A stretch of 64,000 nucleotides of DNA from Heligmosomoides polygyrus polygyrus (GCA_947396885.1 OX377202.1:76108643-76172642), one strand, 5' to 3'. Counted from the first letter of the stretch, positions 42,801-55,739 are shown. Notes: generated from the sequence alone by a model not told the origin. Made by a program: numbers and translations.

Positions 42801-45800
42801 GGGATATGTCGCAATTTGACATTAATTTTTACTTGAGTAGCGTCTTCTTATTCACACCTATAAATAAAAGTTGTTTCTCGTAGGATTAGATACATTACTG
42901 TTTGTTAAAAAAGCGATATACTGAGAAGAACAGAGTGAAAAAGTGTACCGCGATTTACATAAACATAGATGCCAGAACAAGCAAAAAGTGAATGGTATGC
43001 GTTAGCTCTGTTTCATTGTTTGAGACGAGAGTTCAATTAGTAGGCAGAAAATTAGAATACATTCGAAGTGTGCCGGAGGTTGCCGCTATTTAAACCGAGT
43101 GCAATAGTCGAGAAGGACAACAAAGCGTTTGTAAAACAACGGAAAGACAGGACAAGGTGATCGACGAAAAACTATTCGTGAGCTCGTGACAAAGCAGAAA
43201 CCAGAATCGTGCAAGAATGAAACCAGGCAGCCAAAGTGATTAAATAGCACGTTTTTCCTATTCGTCGCAAAAAATCATTTGTCTGTCGTTGGACAGACGC
43301 GGATCAGAAAAAAAGTATGCCTTTGTTTTCGCCTAAAAATGCGAAAGGTTTAAGCTTTGCCACCTCGAATCCGCTAATTAAGTTCGAGATAATCTTGCTG
43401 CAAAAGCGGGGACGTCATCCACTAAACGTCTTGTTGTGAATTTCCACTAATAGCGTCTCCCCGCCTTAAGCTTTTGTCAACGCTACTGCTTTGTAGAGGC
43501 ATTTTTAACGTCAGTAATGCCGATGCTCCGAAACTCTTGGAGAATATGAAGCTGGAAGCGTTTGCAGAGGACGTCGCCAGATTACATGCTACGAAGAACG
43601 TTTGCTTCTTCATAGTTTGTTGGGTCTACGGGTCCTTTCCCTCTCCGTTCAGAACTACCTCTGAATTCAGAAACATCGTATCACCACACAATCAGATGTG
43701 GGACCCGTTAAGTGAGATTATGCGTGTGTGTACATACCCGCCCCTATTTATGTTTATGCATAAATGGGAGTGGCGTAGGGCCTGTCGGATCATCACCAGT
43801 TAATCTTCAACCTTTTGTGTAATACATCTTCGTTCTTCCGATACAAAACATGTGGGCAAAAAACGACTTTCGAGGTGAGCATTAGTACACCTCTTTAAGA
43901 AACATTAGACACTTGGTGGGTCAGGGTTAATTTAATGAGTGTTAGGCAAACCACTAGTATTCTTCAAAAAATAATGGCAACGTATATCTAAGATTTTATC
44001 CTGATGATCAGCTACGAGCTTTGCGGCTATTGGATTTTTATGTATTTATTTATCTACTGTACGCACTACGGCGTACTAGAAATAATCTTTAAAATAAGAC
44101 GTACATACCTTGAGAATTCGTAAGAAATCAATGATCGGAAATAGCAGGAAGGTAGCTATATCCTAACACAACTGAAAAACTGAAAAAAAAACAACAACTG
44201 AGAAGCAGCTGGAAAAGAAACAGCATAAACTGCTTCTTTTTAATTTAGGACCTGCTACCATATGCATTATCATTTAATTTAAAGGACAAAGACAAAAAAC
44301 CCCAAAATACGCCAATCTCTCTGTGGGACGCGTTACCATTCTTCATTGCACTTATGCCGAAAGGATAAATGGGAATTGTCGTAGCTAATCAATCCGCTTC
44401 TATAGTGGGCTACATACTTAACTTCCAAAAGTTGTTGTGATGGCGTTTTGAATGTGGATTTGATCCCTTTCATGACTTGTGGTTGCCAGATAATAAAGAT
44501 GTCAGGATTTCTCCCGAATCAAGTCTTTTGTTCTTCCTTCTTTAATCGTAATGCTTGAAGAAATTGGGGTTGTTTGGGTTGAGAATGTCGCTAATAATTT
44601 TGTAAGCAGTCAGAGTGTCATCTCTCCTCCTTATCAGATGTAGGCTGCCCATATTCAACATTTTGTTTCCTGTAAAAGAATCATCATAAATTGGACGCGC
44701 ATAGAAAAGAGCAGAGAAATTCTTGAACATGTATGCGACATATTCGACTATTAAAAATGCTTTAGAGTCAGAGTGGCGATGAAACGGCGAGTAGGAAGCA
44801 AAACTTCTTATGCTTTCAGACAAATGCTAAGCAAAAGCAGCAACGTTTGTTCCATGTAAAGACGAGAGAGCAGGCGTTAGCATAGGCGAGTTCAAAACGC
44901 TTAATGAAGTCCAAGAACATGCAACTATATGCATGAAGCAGCTAAAGGAGAGTAGAAATTAGACGAAGTCGGTGGAGCTGCGCTTTCAGTTTCGCGACGA
45001 AATGAAGAATTGCTGCCAAGACAACGGAAGGAGTGGGTGGACGAGATGCCGTGGAGAGCTTTTGAAACACTGGCAAATAAACACGTCCTTCGATAGAAAA
45101 AAACTCGTTTGGGTCGCAGCACCAAAATTTCTGCAGATCGGGCTGAATTGCGCTAACGATTCATTGCAAATAGAATTGTTGGAAAAACAGCATCACAGCT
45201 TTAAAAACTTCGCTCGGCCTCAGCTTGACCTACTCCAATGGTTGTTTGTGAGAGGTGACAAGCTGCTAAGGTGGGTTACCGACCCATCATCAAAAGGTGG
45301 GAGGTTTTTGATAGGGAAATGCTCTCGTGGTCACTTTATGGGTTATGTTGACGAACTGAATTATAATAGCATTCAACATTCACCTCGATTGTCACCTCTA
45401 GAATGCACGGTTCAATATAATAAATTTTTTTTTGCCCTGCGGTTCACTTTACGACCAAAGCAGTCATTTCTAGCCGCAGTTAGAAATAAATTATGAACGA
45501 TGCAATAGTTAATCTGTGGGATAAAATGAGGAAGAAAATTGACAAAGTTTTCCGGCACTAAAAATTAGAATGGAGCGAAATTCTTTGAATCTCGGCATCG
45601 TATAAACCAAAAAAGCCTACGATTCCGGATGATTCCGCTTTTTGTAGAACTGCCTCATTCTAGTCAAAGGTTCTTCGTGAAGTATTCAGTGAGAAATGCC
45701 TGCTCGTTACATCTTCAAGATGAAGGACAACAGTGCATGTAAACACAAATTAGATTAACATGCTCAGAATGGGATTTTTTTCGCTACTGTACTGCGCTTG

Positions 45801-47396
45801 CTTATTTGAATCCGTACGAGGAGATGCAGAGGTCTGATAAACAGCCTCCTCTAGCATTATAATTCTAGGAAAATGTGGCTGAAGATTGAAAGGGTCTTCC
45901 TTAAACTCTTTTTTTATACAGGTTGAATAGTTAAAAGTACCGAGAAAATGTGGTTGTATTATACATACAGTATTATTATGTATTATACATGGAGTACGAT
46001 AGTAAACCTGTTGTTGGCTTTTGCTTCTGGTTGGCTAGATGGGAAGTGGGTGAGGGCCAATCTCATGGAGGATTTGCTTTCGCAGCGGCTCTGCTCATGT
46101 TTGGTGTTTTCCAATTTGGCGCAGATTATTTCAGTGTGCACGGAAGGTTATAACCCAGTAAATGTTGACGTTTATGTGGAGGTGAACTGCAGGCATCAAA
46201 TGCGATCATGCGCTACCATAACAGCCACTGCTATAGATCTAACCGAGTTCAGGCACACTGGAATGACAAAGAATAATCGCGAACAGCCGAGACTGGTCAT
46301 GATCGGAGTCAAACGGAAGGTTCGGCGGCAAAGGGATCGCAGAGGTGGGGAAGAGGAAGCACGAGGAGATCCGTTGCAAAGGGCGTTCACTTGTTGCATT
46401 GTGCTGCGAATTCAATTATCAGGACGGCGTGAGATGGAGAGATGGCCGTGCGCCTCGTCGGCAAAGGCTGCCGCTACTCCACTTCAGCTCGACTTCTCGT
46501 TGCTTGGCGCTTAAGCAATTTCCACAATCTAATAGATGGCCGCCGTCAGCGGTGGATTGCAGTAATAGCCCTCTTGCCTACTGGCAGCAATTCATCAGAC
46601 GAAAACCCGATAGACAAGTTCCGAAGTTTTGGAGGCTTCTGCAGACTCCATCCACGCAAAAGTATCGCTACAGAGAAGGATATTCATGGAGCTGGACAAG
46701 CTGCGGCATATTGTTCTTGGACAAGACCGATAAAGGGTGTGCATAGTATAAGCCCTACTTGAGTTGAACATCATCTAATGGATAGTGAAGGCCCCGTCAG
46801 AATTCTCCCAAATCATGGCATCGTAATGGCAATGTCTTGAAGTGATCCACGGCTGTCAGCCAAGACTCGCACCTACTGCACCTATTTTACTCAGGTAGGA
46901 GAGCGAGCTCACCCTGACAATGAAAGCTTCACTCCAAAGTATGCCTTTGATGAAAAACAATTTCAGATACTAATGAGGAAAGGGGGGAGTCCATCTGGTA
47001 TCTCTTTCATAACTTGGTGGCCTTCCCGTGGTCGCACCATTTTAGATGTGCTTCTACGTGGTGCTTAAGGTGCTCATTTTGCAAACCGATTTCACTAAAA
47101 CATCTCCCAGAGGGTTATTTAAGGCGTCGATCATAAGTGTGATACTCGTTTCTGGTATTACGGTGAAGTAAGCCATGTCAATAGAATACATGTGCTGTCC
47201 TCATGCATATGTCGTCAGAACAAATCTGATTACTCTGTGCCATCGTTTTTGTGAACATCGCCTCATAACTCTCGAAGGAAATTTTCAGAGGAACCAGCGT
47301 GACCTCATCCTTCTTAGACATACCTAACGTAACATAGAAAGTCGGACGAAGCTTAAGAAAATGGTTGGCGACAAGCATCCCAGACCCCTAGGACTA
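42801..47396. other. Unassigned DNA with two long but unrecognised frames
   Basis: Apart from a probable SINE relic (44365-44530) I can assign nothing. The plus-strand frame 44972-45496 (174 residues) follows a TTTCAG-type acceptor and is longer than expected. The plus-strand frame 45948-46514 (188 residues) begins with ATG after a T-rich stretch. Neither shows a domain, signal peptide or membrane pattern that I recognise. A minus-strand piece at 44542-44720 (RRRDDTLTAYKI) faintly recalls CR1 C-terminal ends. I leave all three uncalled. Confidence 0.4.
44365..44530 (-). mobile_element. Probable old SINE relic
   Basis: Order and spacing of short blocks (AGGATAAA, CTAATCAATCC, GTGATGGCG, TGACTTGTGGTTGCCAGA, GAATCAAGTC) follow the SINE on the minus strand, at high divergence. 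Confidence 0.4.
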
Positions 47397-47731
47397 ACAA
47401 GGGAGGTCAATGAACTTCCCGTGGCAATTTTAAAAGTGACCTATATAGGGTTGTAGAGCGTTGTCTGAGAAGCACCGCAGTGGTTTCCAAATTTCCTGCG
47501 GACATCTGGGTAGGTCAAAATTTGCAAAAAACCATTTCACTTCAATACGGGTCGATAAAGCAGAACTGACGCCTGGAACTGCCATGCTGTGGTTAGAATC
47601 TAACCTGCAAGAGGTTTGGGGTTGGAACAACAGCGGAATTACAGCGATTTCACAAGTTGCTTGTTAACCGTACAGTGACCGAACTGGAACATTGAGGTGC
47701 GACGCTCACCACCAACGGCCTAGCAACCGGA

Positions 47732-47785
47732 TGGCCGAGTGGCTGTGGGGGGCGGGCTTGCGGGAAAAGCGTCGGGGGTTCGAAT
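47732..47785 (+). other. tRNA-like segment (A and B boxes) in inverted-repeat arm
   Basis: TGGCCGAGTGG (47732-47742) is a good A box and GGTTCGAAT (47777-47785) a good B box, with long spacing as in Ser or Leu tRNAs. No proper acceptor stem or anticodon arm can be drawn, so it is a pseudo-tRNA or SINE head. The counterpart in the right arm (about 49455-49509, minus) has lost the B box. Confidence 0.5.
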
Positions 47786-48595
47786 ACGGAGGTGCTGGTC
47801 CTGAATTGCTGCTGTTCCTCCATCAATTTTTGTCGATATAAAGTGTCTTAACCGCGGTAGTGTACCATACTGACATTATAACTTTATTTTAACCTCGATA
47901 TGAACACAAAAATAAACACCCAAAGCAACAGCGTTCATAATACCTAATTCGATTGGCCATTGAGGAGGAGCAGGCGACTTTTCTTTGCCTACGAAATAGA
48001 TAACTTCAGAACTCCAAAGATCGAGGAAAAAATATTATTTTTTATTTATTATTATTTATTATTTATCTTCTTATTTTAATTAATTAATTAACTATATTTA
48101 TGTTTGATTTTTTTTCGACCCCTCTTCGACTTTTGGAGAGAAAGTATAACAGTACCAATCTGTCTTCTTCATCCAAAACCAACCATATTGCTAGTGATTT
48201 CACGGTCGTCACATACAGCAACCTCCTCACTACTACAGGAAGGCTTAATACCACCCACATCATTGTCATCGTCCGGCGACCAGTCTACATCCTGCGCTTC
48301 CCTCAAGTCAAGCTGACATCACGAACGAGAGAACGTCAATGCAATAAACAACAAACAAAAAAAAAACTACCCGGACTGTTTCCTCCTCATCACCACAATC
48401 AGTATCCCCATACATAGCATTTTGAATTATGCCCCGAAAGGCATCTGTTACGGCGATCTCCCTACGAATAGGGGCAGAGTAATCGGGAGGAAGGCAGTTA
48501 GCAAGACAACCAATAACTCGGCGCGGAGAAAACATTGAATTATGCAATTGATATCAATTCGGGGGGGGGGTGTCGTATAGTGTGTCGAAGGACGA

Positions 48596-48722
48596 TCACA
48601 ATCGATCAAATATAAATAATATATACATCAATTAATTAATTAAAAATACAAATATAAATAAAAATCAATAATACGTAATTGATACATAATAAATAAATAA
48701 ATAAACAAATAAATAAATAATG
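48596..48722. repeat. AT-rich simple repeats
   Basis: ATTAATTAATTAA and (AATA)n blocks lie in the spacer of the inverted repeat. Confidence 0.85.
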
Positions 48723-49844
48723 AAAAATAGAGATAAATCTTTTTTATCTCTCTTCCACTTTTGGAGTCATAAAGTAGTGCTAACAGACCCACTGTCAATG
48801 CCTAACGAAGACGGTCAAGATAAAGAATATTATCTTTTTTCTAGGGACAGGCCCTTGAATGCTATCGAGGAACTGCGAAGAAAAGTCGCCTGTTCACTCG
48901 TTCGTGATGTTAGCTTAACTTGAACGAAGCGCAAGATGTAGACTGGTCGCCGGATGATGACGATGATGTGGGTGGTATTACGCCTTCCTGTAGTAGTGAG
49001 GAGGTTGCTGTATGTGACGGATGTGAAATCATTAGCAATATGGTTGGTTGAGGATGGAGAAGAAAGATTGGTACTGTTATACTTTCTCTCCAAAAGTCGA
49101 AGAGATGTCGAAAAAAAATCAAACATAAATATAGTTAATTAATTAATCAAAATAAGAATATAATAAACAATAAATAATAACAAATTTAAAAAATATAATT
49201 TTTTCCTCGATCTTTGGAGTTCTGAAGTTATCTATTTCGTAGGCAAAGAAAAGTCGCCTGCTCCTCCTCAATGGCCAATCGAATTAGGTATTATGAACGC
49301 TGTTGCTTTGGGTGTTTATTTTTGTGTTTATATCGAGGTTAAAATAAAGTTATAATGTCAGTATGGTACACTACCGCGGTTAAGATACACTTTATATCGA
49401 CAAAAATTGATGGAACAAGACCAGCAAATCAGGAGCAGCACCTCCGGTCTCAAACTCCCGACGCTTTTCCCGCAAGCCCACCCCCCCCCCCCCCACAGCC
49501 ACTCGGCCATCCGGTCACTACGCGGTTGGTGGTGAGCAGCGCACCTCAATGTTCCATTTCGGTCACTGTACGGTTAACAAGCAACTTGTGAAATCGCTGT
49601 AATTCCGCTATTGTTCCAGCCCCAAACCTTTTGCAGGATAGATTCTAACCACGACATGGCAGTTCCAGGCGTCAGTTCTGCTTTATCGGCCTGTATTGAA
49701 GTGAAATGGTCTTTTGCAATTTTTGACCTACCCAGATGTCCGCAGGAAATTTGGAAACCACTGCGGTGCTTCTCAGACAACGCCCTACAACCCTATATAG
49801 GTCACTTTTAAAATTGCCACGGGAAGTTCATTGACCTCCCTTGT

Positions 49845-51130
49845 AAAACTGAGAAATTGAGCGGAAAATTTGCTTCAAGCTTTGGAGCCGTGAGACTATA
49901 ATAGTATGTATGGATGTGGTTCCATATCCGGCAGACTTTTCGCCGCGATTGTGAATGGGAGAGCTTCGATTAATCGTGTCGAATTTTTTAGAAAGTGCAA
50001 AACCTGTGCGTCAGCGAATAGCCGAGCTGCAAAGCCTCTGCTTCCTGTCAAGCCGTTTCGCTACTCCCTGAGCCATCACTGCTCGGCCGTCAGCCGCGGT
50101 TTGCTGGCTATTTGACTGCCGTTTATGATTAATAGTGAAAATGGTCCGTAACCCTCCGATGTTCGTTGCAGATGTGGAACACATATTTGGAAGCAGCGTT
50201 CGAAGCTGCATTTCAGGACACACATCTCACTTCAAATTGCCTCTGCGACCTCGTCTTTTCTCTTGTTGGGAGCACGTGGAGGGTAATGGAGAAAACCATC
50301 AGTGGCTCAAGCAGAAAGATTCCAAGAAACACAATGTTGTTGGCTTAGTGCAATTTTCAGGACTCAGCTCACTTAGAGCACAATACGTTGAAAACGCCTG
50401 GCGTTAGTTAAGAGAAATCGTACGCTTCTGCAACACTCTAACACCGACCAAATACAGAAGAGGCTGAAACAGTTAAGTTTGTTAACCACTTAAACACAAA
50501 TTTTGCGACGTTTGGTGCCACATTTTCGGGAGCGATGGAGCACAATTCAGAGAAGTAACCCTCAAAGTACAAGAGGACATTGGAGATGTACGAGTTTTTG
50601 GATTTTAGGGAGGAAGTTTGGCATCGGCGAAGAATCTGTAAACACAGAGGAAGGTGTGTATGAACCGTGAAATCTAGCGAACCGCAGCTCACTAAGCGTT
50701 TGCCACTTGGTTTTTTCGTCACTGAAATCTCGAAAGATCCCGCACGAAGGAATATGCGAACATACTTTTGATCGCTCTATAACGCGCTTTGTATTTGTAA
50801 GTTCCACAATTGAGGTTGAGTTCAAGTTTCCTCACTTACTGGGATCTCCAACCTCTTGCTTTCTGAGAGTGGGAACGTCCCAGGTGATTGCGCTTTGTTC
50901 CTGTGCATTTAAATCATGTGATTGGGACCCTTGCCATCAGAACGAACAAATAAGTAAACATTACGTCGTCCCACATGAAATGGCCGATTTTGCTACCACA
51001 ATTTCTGGTCGATTTTTCGTGACTGGGAATGTTCTCATTTCAGGAATTGTATATAGTTTCTGAAAGCGCAGAATCTCCGATTTCTTACCATTTATAATCT
51101 TTGTCGGTAATTGGTAATAATTGCCTCTTG
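49845..51130. other. No supported gene
   Basis: Several overlapping short frames occur on both strands. A plus-strand stretch starting at 50173 after GTTCGTTGCAG could be an exon (MWNTYLEAAFEAAF at its start) but has no partner exon that I can find. Confidence 0.4.
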
Positions 51131-51157
51131 CCGTCTGTTTGACGCCGTTTTTACAGT

Positions 51158-51760
51158 ATGAATCAACATGGTATTTGGGTGCTCTACTTATATAAATGGA
51201 AAAGTGGACACAATGCGGCGGCCGCAGCTCGTAATATCAACGCTGCATTTGGGGAGGATTTTGCTAAGGAACGCACAATTCACCCCTGGTTCGAAAGGTT
51301 TCGATCTGGAGATGAAAGTCTTGACGATGAAGACCGAGGTGGGCCGCCATCACTCCTTAACCACGACCAACTCAGAGCCATTGTGGAAGCGGATCCGTGT
51401 AAAAGTGTACGAGCTAGCACAGCATTTCGGCATTGACGGAGCACCAGCAGTCGCCACTTAAATGCGATCGGAAAAGTAAAGGAATTGGATAATGGAACCC
51501 GCACGAACTGATCGCCGGGCGGATGCTGAAGCGTCACGACACCCGAGTTTTAAGGCTGCGCAATCTGAGGGAGTCTTTTTTGGACGGGATCGTGACATGC
51601 GACCTCTCCGCACAATGGATGGACAAGAACGTGTCACACGGAAATGCCGAAACCAAGTCTGTATCCAAAGATAGCCATGATGACCGTGTGGTGGACAATG
51701 GCTGGTATTGTCCGTTACAAGTTCTTGAAGGCAGGAGAGACTATCATAAGAGGGCCGGCC
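51158..51760 (+). pseudogene. Mariner transposase relic, N-terminal half
   Basis: An ATG at 51158 starts a mariner DNA-binding domain: LYKWKSGHNAAAAARNINAA, then WFERFRSGDESLDDEDRGG (first helix-turn-helix) and LRAIVEADPCKSVR. A frameshift follows near 51410, after which RELAQHFGI- and [13 protein letters not shown] residues (linker) are readable. Then comes [20 protein letters not shown] with IVTCD, where the first catalytic Asp would lie. Further frames continue with [15 protein letters not shown] until a LINE tail interrupts at about 51765. The second and third Asp blocks are not found downstream, so the element is truncated as well as frameshifted. Confidence 0.8.
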
Positions 51761-51764
51761 ACGG

Positions 51765-52045
51765 AATGAGTAGGTGGGCCGGCCACGTAATGCGATTCGC
51801 AGACACCCGCTGGACGAGAGCCGTCACCGACTGGATTCCGCGGGATGTCAAGAGAACACCAGGACGCCCACCAACGCGTTGGTCGGACTTCTTCGTGAAA
51901 GCACTGAACGACCGCTATGACGCTCTCCGTGTCTCTCGAGCGAGGAAGATCCATTGGAGCACTCTGGCACGCGACAGGGACGAATGGAGACGCTGCTAGC
52001 GCCCGCTCGAGCAAGTCGATGATCAGCGGACGACAGGTGACAAGT
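51765..52045 (+). mobile_element. LINE family A, 3' tail inserted in mariner relic
   Basis: The stretch matches the last about 280 bp of the 29257-32683 element in sense orientation. It encodes [20 protein letters not shown] through RDEWRRC and then has the CCCGCTCGAGCAAGTCGATG 3' region and a short GACAGGTGACAAGTGATA end. The open frame is continuous with the upstream mariner frame by chance. It is a strongly 5'-truncated insertion. A GGGCCGGCCACG motif is doubled at its 5' junction. Confidence 0.88.
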
Positions 52046-53107
52046 GATACGTGTTATTAATTCTCGCAGTTTTGATTTGTACAAAGATGGAATGTTTAAG
52101 CTATTGTCTTGTTAGGAAAGGAGTACCATTGTAATTGTGCTTATTTCTATTAATAAAATTGTTTCCAAGCAAAGTTACGATCTGTCAAAGTCTCCAGTAG
52201 AAATCGGCCATTTTTTCAACGACCTAATAGATAGCGAAAAAATAATATAGCAAGCAGTAGTCGTGGAAGGATACACAGCATTAAAGCTGTGCAGAGTCAA
52301 GCTCAGTTTGCAGTTCTGCAATCGACAAAGTGTACCAGGTCTCTCAGCGAAAGGGTCACAGCAAAGACACGCGTAATCAGGATTAGTTCGAGTAAGACGT
52401 CTCCTTGTACGACCCCCACCGCGTCATTGTTGTTCAAGAACCAGAATGCAAGGTCAACTCCCACTGTTGTAAAATGCGTTGCGCGTTTCCCATCCTGATG
52501 CGCTCCTTGAAGGCCTCTGACAGATTCAGGCCTTTGTGCGGATGGCATAAACTGAGGATGGAGGCATTTTGCATAGAGAAACCGACGGAAGGTGGAAAAG
52601 GCAAGGGGATGGAGGGGAGCACACATTACGCGTGCTATCGAACGGGGTGTACAGCAGTGCTATTGGAGTCGTAACCAGTTTTGATGGCACCGCACCCGGG
52701 GCTGATTTGCGCATCCTGACAACAGCAAGCAGATGCAACGACGCTGAAGAGCCATGGAGTGTCCGATAGAAGACAGGAGTCAGCAGCAGTCAAGGCAAGC
52801 TCTGTGCTGCGTTCTGACCGAAACTCCCAGCAGAGCTCGCTTGATGAATCTGCTGCATCATAGGCTGCGAAGGCTTCATTGAAAAGCTGGCAAAAAGCAA
52901 TAGAAAGGAGTTCAGTGTAAGCTTATGCCTCTTAGTAACAAAATTGGGTCGTTTCAAATCAAATGCAGCTAAAATCTCAAAAATGGTTAATCTAGGCGGT
53001 TCGTAATTTAATGTGTTGAATACAACTCATGGAGCGAATGACTTAAAGTTGAAGTTAGCTCTGAACCAATAGTGGCTGCAATGCTAAGGACGAGATGTAT
53101 CTCATTC
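52046..53107. other. No supported feature
   Basis: I see no gene, RNA or recognisable repeat. Opposed frames at 52303-52674 overlap each other and carry no family features. Confidence 0.45.
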
Positions 53108-53235
53108 TTCACTACAGCACCGTTGCTTGCTCAAGCGGGTTTCAGCAGCGTCTCCATTCGACACTGTTGAGTGCCAGAGTGCTCCAATGGACCCGCCCCC
53201 TCCCTCCTCGATCGAGAGACACGAAAAGTGTGGTA
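53108..53235 (-). mobile_element. LINE family A, 3' tail fragment
   Basis: GCTTGCTCAAGCGGGTTTCA, then AGCAGCGTCTCCATTCG and GTGCCAGAGTG.TCCAATGGA, match the minus-strand tail of family A at 29290-29375. Confidence 0.75.
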
Positions 53236-54309
53236 GGTCACAGAAGCTAATTGGTTCAACTCATATTGTTCGTTCGCGACTGGAACTTGATCACGTTGTA
53301 TGAGCCCTCACATAGTGGTGAACTGATTTTCGCCTTCTAAGCATAGGGCCTTATTCAGAATATACGAGCCCTAAAATGAGATGCACATTTCCAACCACAC
53401 CAATGGTGTCATTTTTGAGGAAACCAACTCCGAACTGTGGAGAGCGCGTGCAAAACGAAACAAAACGTTGATCGAATGGGTGAATCACAACCATTTCCAG
53501 AAACGGTGAAGAATTCTCCATGAAAAATGAATGAGCGGGAAAGAGATGGAGAATGCACGCAGTGGGAGGAATCGCGCAACTATGGGTGGGAGACGGATTA
53601 CTGCTGCAGGAGCCGGTTATGCGCCGTCATCCTGTTATGTTTTTCGCGGTGGAGCTGACTGTGTGGATGACATCAGTCCTCATAGAGCCATCGTATGGAA
53701 GAGCTGCACATTGTCAGGAAGGATTCTCCAAGATTCATTGGGTGTAGCTCCTTTCCGCTAAAATTCACACCCTCCATCCGTTCAGCACCCGTAACGTACG
53801 CCGTATCAGCTGGAACGGGAACTCCGAAGATTAGGTGAGAATCCGCTAATTGCCGTGAGAAATGAGTTGATTTCGCCTGCAGAGCGCAGTCTTGCAACTT
53901 CACAAAATGCAAATAGACAAATTTTAAATGTTATTAGTAATTAGTATGTAAGTAGTGAATAGTATTGGTAATAGTATTATTATTTGATAACTATATAAAC
54001 ACTTTAAATAGGGGCTCAATGCTGTGCAATAAAAAAATAAACCAGGGAATTTAAATAGCGAAATTCCTTACTCACGATTACAGTGGGTCAACAGACGTCC
54101 CAGCAGAATATGCGAATACTCATAAGTTTTGACACGTATTGGAAGAGCTCAACGAAAGACGAGCCACGAGTAAGGATATGTCGTTTCGGAGCAACTCCTT
54201 TATGGAAGGCAGTAATGGAAGGTAATAATAAAAAGATGGGTAGAGTATGTAGACTACTATGGGTAAAGTAGAATCTTTATCTATGATGGGTGTGCCATAA
54301 ATAATAAAG
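53236..54309. other. No supported feature
   Basis: No gene or repeat that I can assign. Confidence 0.45.
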
Positions 54310-54612
54310 AGCAAGAAAATAAAAGGATGAGGACAAACGACGGCATTACACAATCCATTCTGGGATGCGCCACGCCTTCTGCTTCTACGGGGTGCCGTGG
54401 AGGCGATATGAATGCGTGTTAAGCCATACAGCGATTTGCGGTGGTCAGCCGATGAACAAGAAGCGCTTTATCCTTCCCAGACAAGTACATGTGGTACGAA
54501 TTCACCTATTCAGGAGGGCTTGAAGGTTTGGTCGGCCTGGGAGGAAAATCCGAACCAGGAGCCTGGTATCGGCTGCACATGACAGCCAGTACCACCTCGG
54601 ACTGCGCAAGTA
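54310..54612 (-). mobile_element. tRNA-derived SINE copy
   Basis: Nearly complete, diverged minus-strand SINE. The AAAAGGATGAGGACAAACGA tail side is at the left. The GCTTCTACGGGGTGCCGTGG, GATGAACAAGAAGCGCTTTA and GGAAAATCCGAACCAGG blocks follow. A degraded A box (CGGACTGCGCAAG) lies at the right. Confidence 0.85.
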
Positions 54613-55520
54613 GCTTAGTTAGCGGTCGTTGCTTTGCACTGCTTTCTTATTCTTAATCTTATTTTTTTATTCCGCGTTCAGAAGAAGAAAATAATAACAA
54701 TAATAAGAAAACGGTGCAAAACGACGACTGATAAGTAAGTTGCTAAGGTACACCGTGTGGAGCAGGTAGTAGGAATGAACGAGGCATCAATTTGCAGTTC
54801 TGAATCTGCAAACCTCTTCACTCTTTCGGCTCCAAATGCTGCCTTACAATGCTCGTATACTGAAAAACTGATACTGAAAATGAACGCCACATTCAAATTT
54901 GAAAGAATAGCTCCCACCGTTTGCAGAATACAGCAGCTGAAATCTAAGGCGTTCTTGGACGGTTAAACCCAATTTCATAACGAACTGTCACAATGACCGA
55001 TGAGAAGATCAAACTGAAAAGGATAACCGCAAAAACGTAGACCCTCTGCACAATTCTCCTCATTCTAGGCTCCTCAGAAAATCTTCGCTGCAGACAACAA
55101 AAATGTGCGTCGCCACCGATTCTAGGCGAGCTCGACTGCAATTAATTAGAACTGCAGTTATGAATGCATGAGCGCAGGAAATCGAACTAAAAGGTTCCCG
55201 CCGTTTCTGCTGCATGCAGCCGTCAAACGTGTGAGGGTCGACGCTCCAAACTCACTTCCAAGTGTAAAAATTCTTGGCTCCACCAACCCGCACAGAGCAC
55301 CTAATGAAAGAGTTGAAATCTAACACCAACGAGATTACCTACTCCCGAAACTCTCCCGATAGCCGATTTTAGTCCAGTAACTAACTATTCCTTCAGAAGC
55401 GAAGATTGAGTAGCACCAGAACTCAAGGGCTTAGCCCGTTAGGAAAAGGAGGAACATCCAACTGCATGGTCATTCGATCCTAGTTTTCTCATTCCTTTAA
55501 CGTCATCTGTACCGCCTTGA
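54613..55520. other. No supported feature
   Basis: No gene or repeat that I can assign. A short frame at 54757-54966 has no family features. Confidence 0.45.
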
Positions 55521-55656
55521 GCCAGATTCATCAGACGCTTACCGCCCTCTAACGGTGAAAATACCGCCCACACCTGATGCTAATGAATACCATATCATAT
55601 CAAGGGGTTTGGCAGTATTTTCACCGTTAGGGGCGGTAAGGGTTGAAGAATCTGGC
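55521..55656. mobile_element. Palindromic MITE with about 46-bp terminal repeats
   Basis: This 136-bp element begins GCCAGATTC.TCA and continues CTTACCGCCC and TAACGGTGAAAATAC. The same sequence returns inverted at the right end with a few mismatches and one indel. The outermost bases resemble those of the 12223-12352 MITE. No target duplication is obvious. Confidence 0.85.
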
Positions 55657-55739
55657 CACTGTCGTCGCACTGAACAACGTGCTGCTAGCACGAAAGACAC
55701 CAGCGTTTCCAATCTTACCTCTCTCGTGCCTGAATAGCC

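Larger units (their letters stand above)
47397..49844. mobile_element. Large inverted repeat (foldback-like), 0.94-kb arms
   Basis: The left arm 47397-48329 and right arm 48897-49844 are reverse complements with scattered differences, around a 567-bp spacer. The outer ends are ACAAGGGAGGTCAATG and its complement. No clear target duplication is seen. Each arm contains a tRNA-like segment. Each also carries a stretch which, read inward to outward, encodes an acidic peptide (DVDWSPDDD, then CSSEEVAVCD) preserved in both arms. The spacer is AT-rich, with TAAA repeats near 48690-48720, and holds a diverged partial repeat of arm sequence at about 48745-48895. It could be a foldback transposon or a local inverted duplication. 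Confidence 0.85.

Noticed and set aside
44972..45496. 174-codon plus-strand frame after a TTTCAG-like acceptor
   Set aside because: I tried to relate RGDKLLRWVTD to a mariner DEKWV block, but neighbouring residues do not fit and no other transposase motif follows.
45948..46514. 188-codon plus-strand frame beginning with ATG
   Set aside because: No recognisable domain, no clear splice context, and other frames are open across the same stretch.
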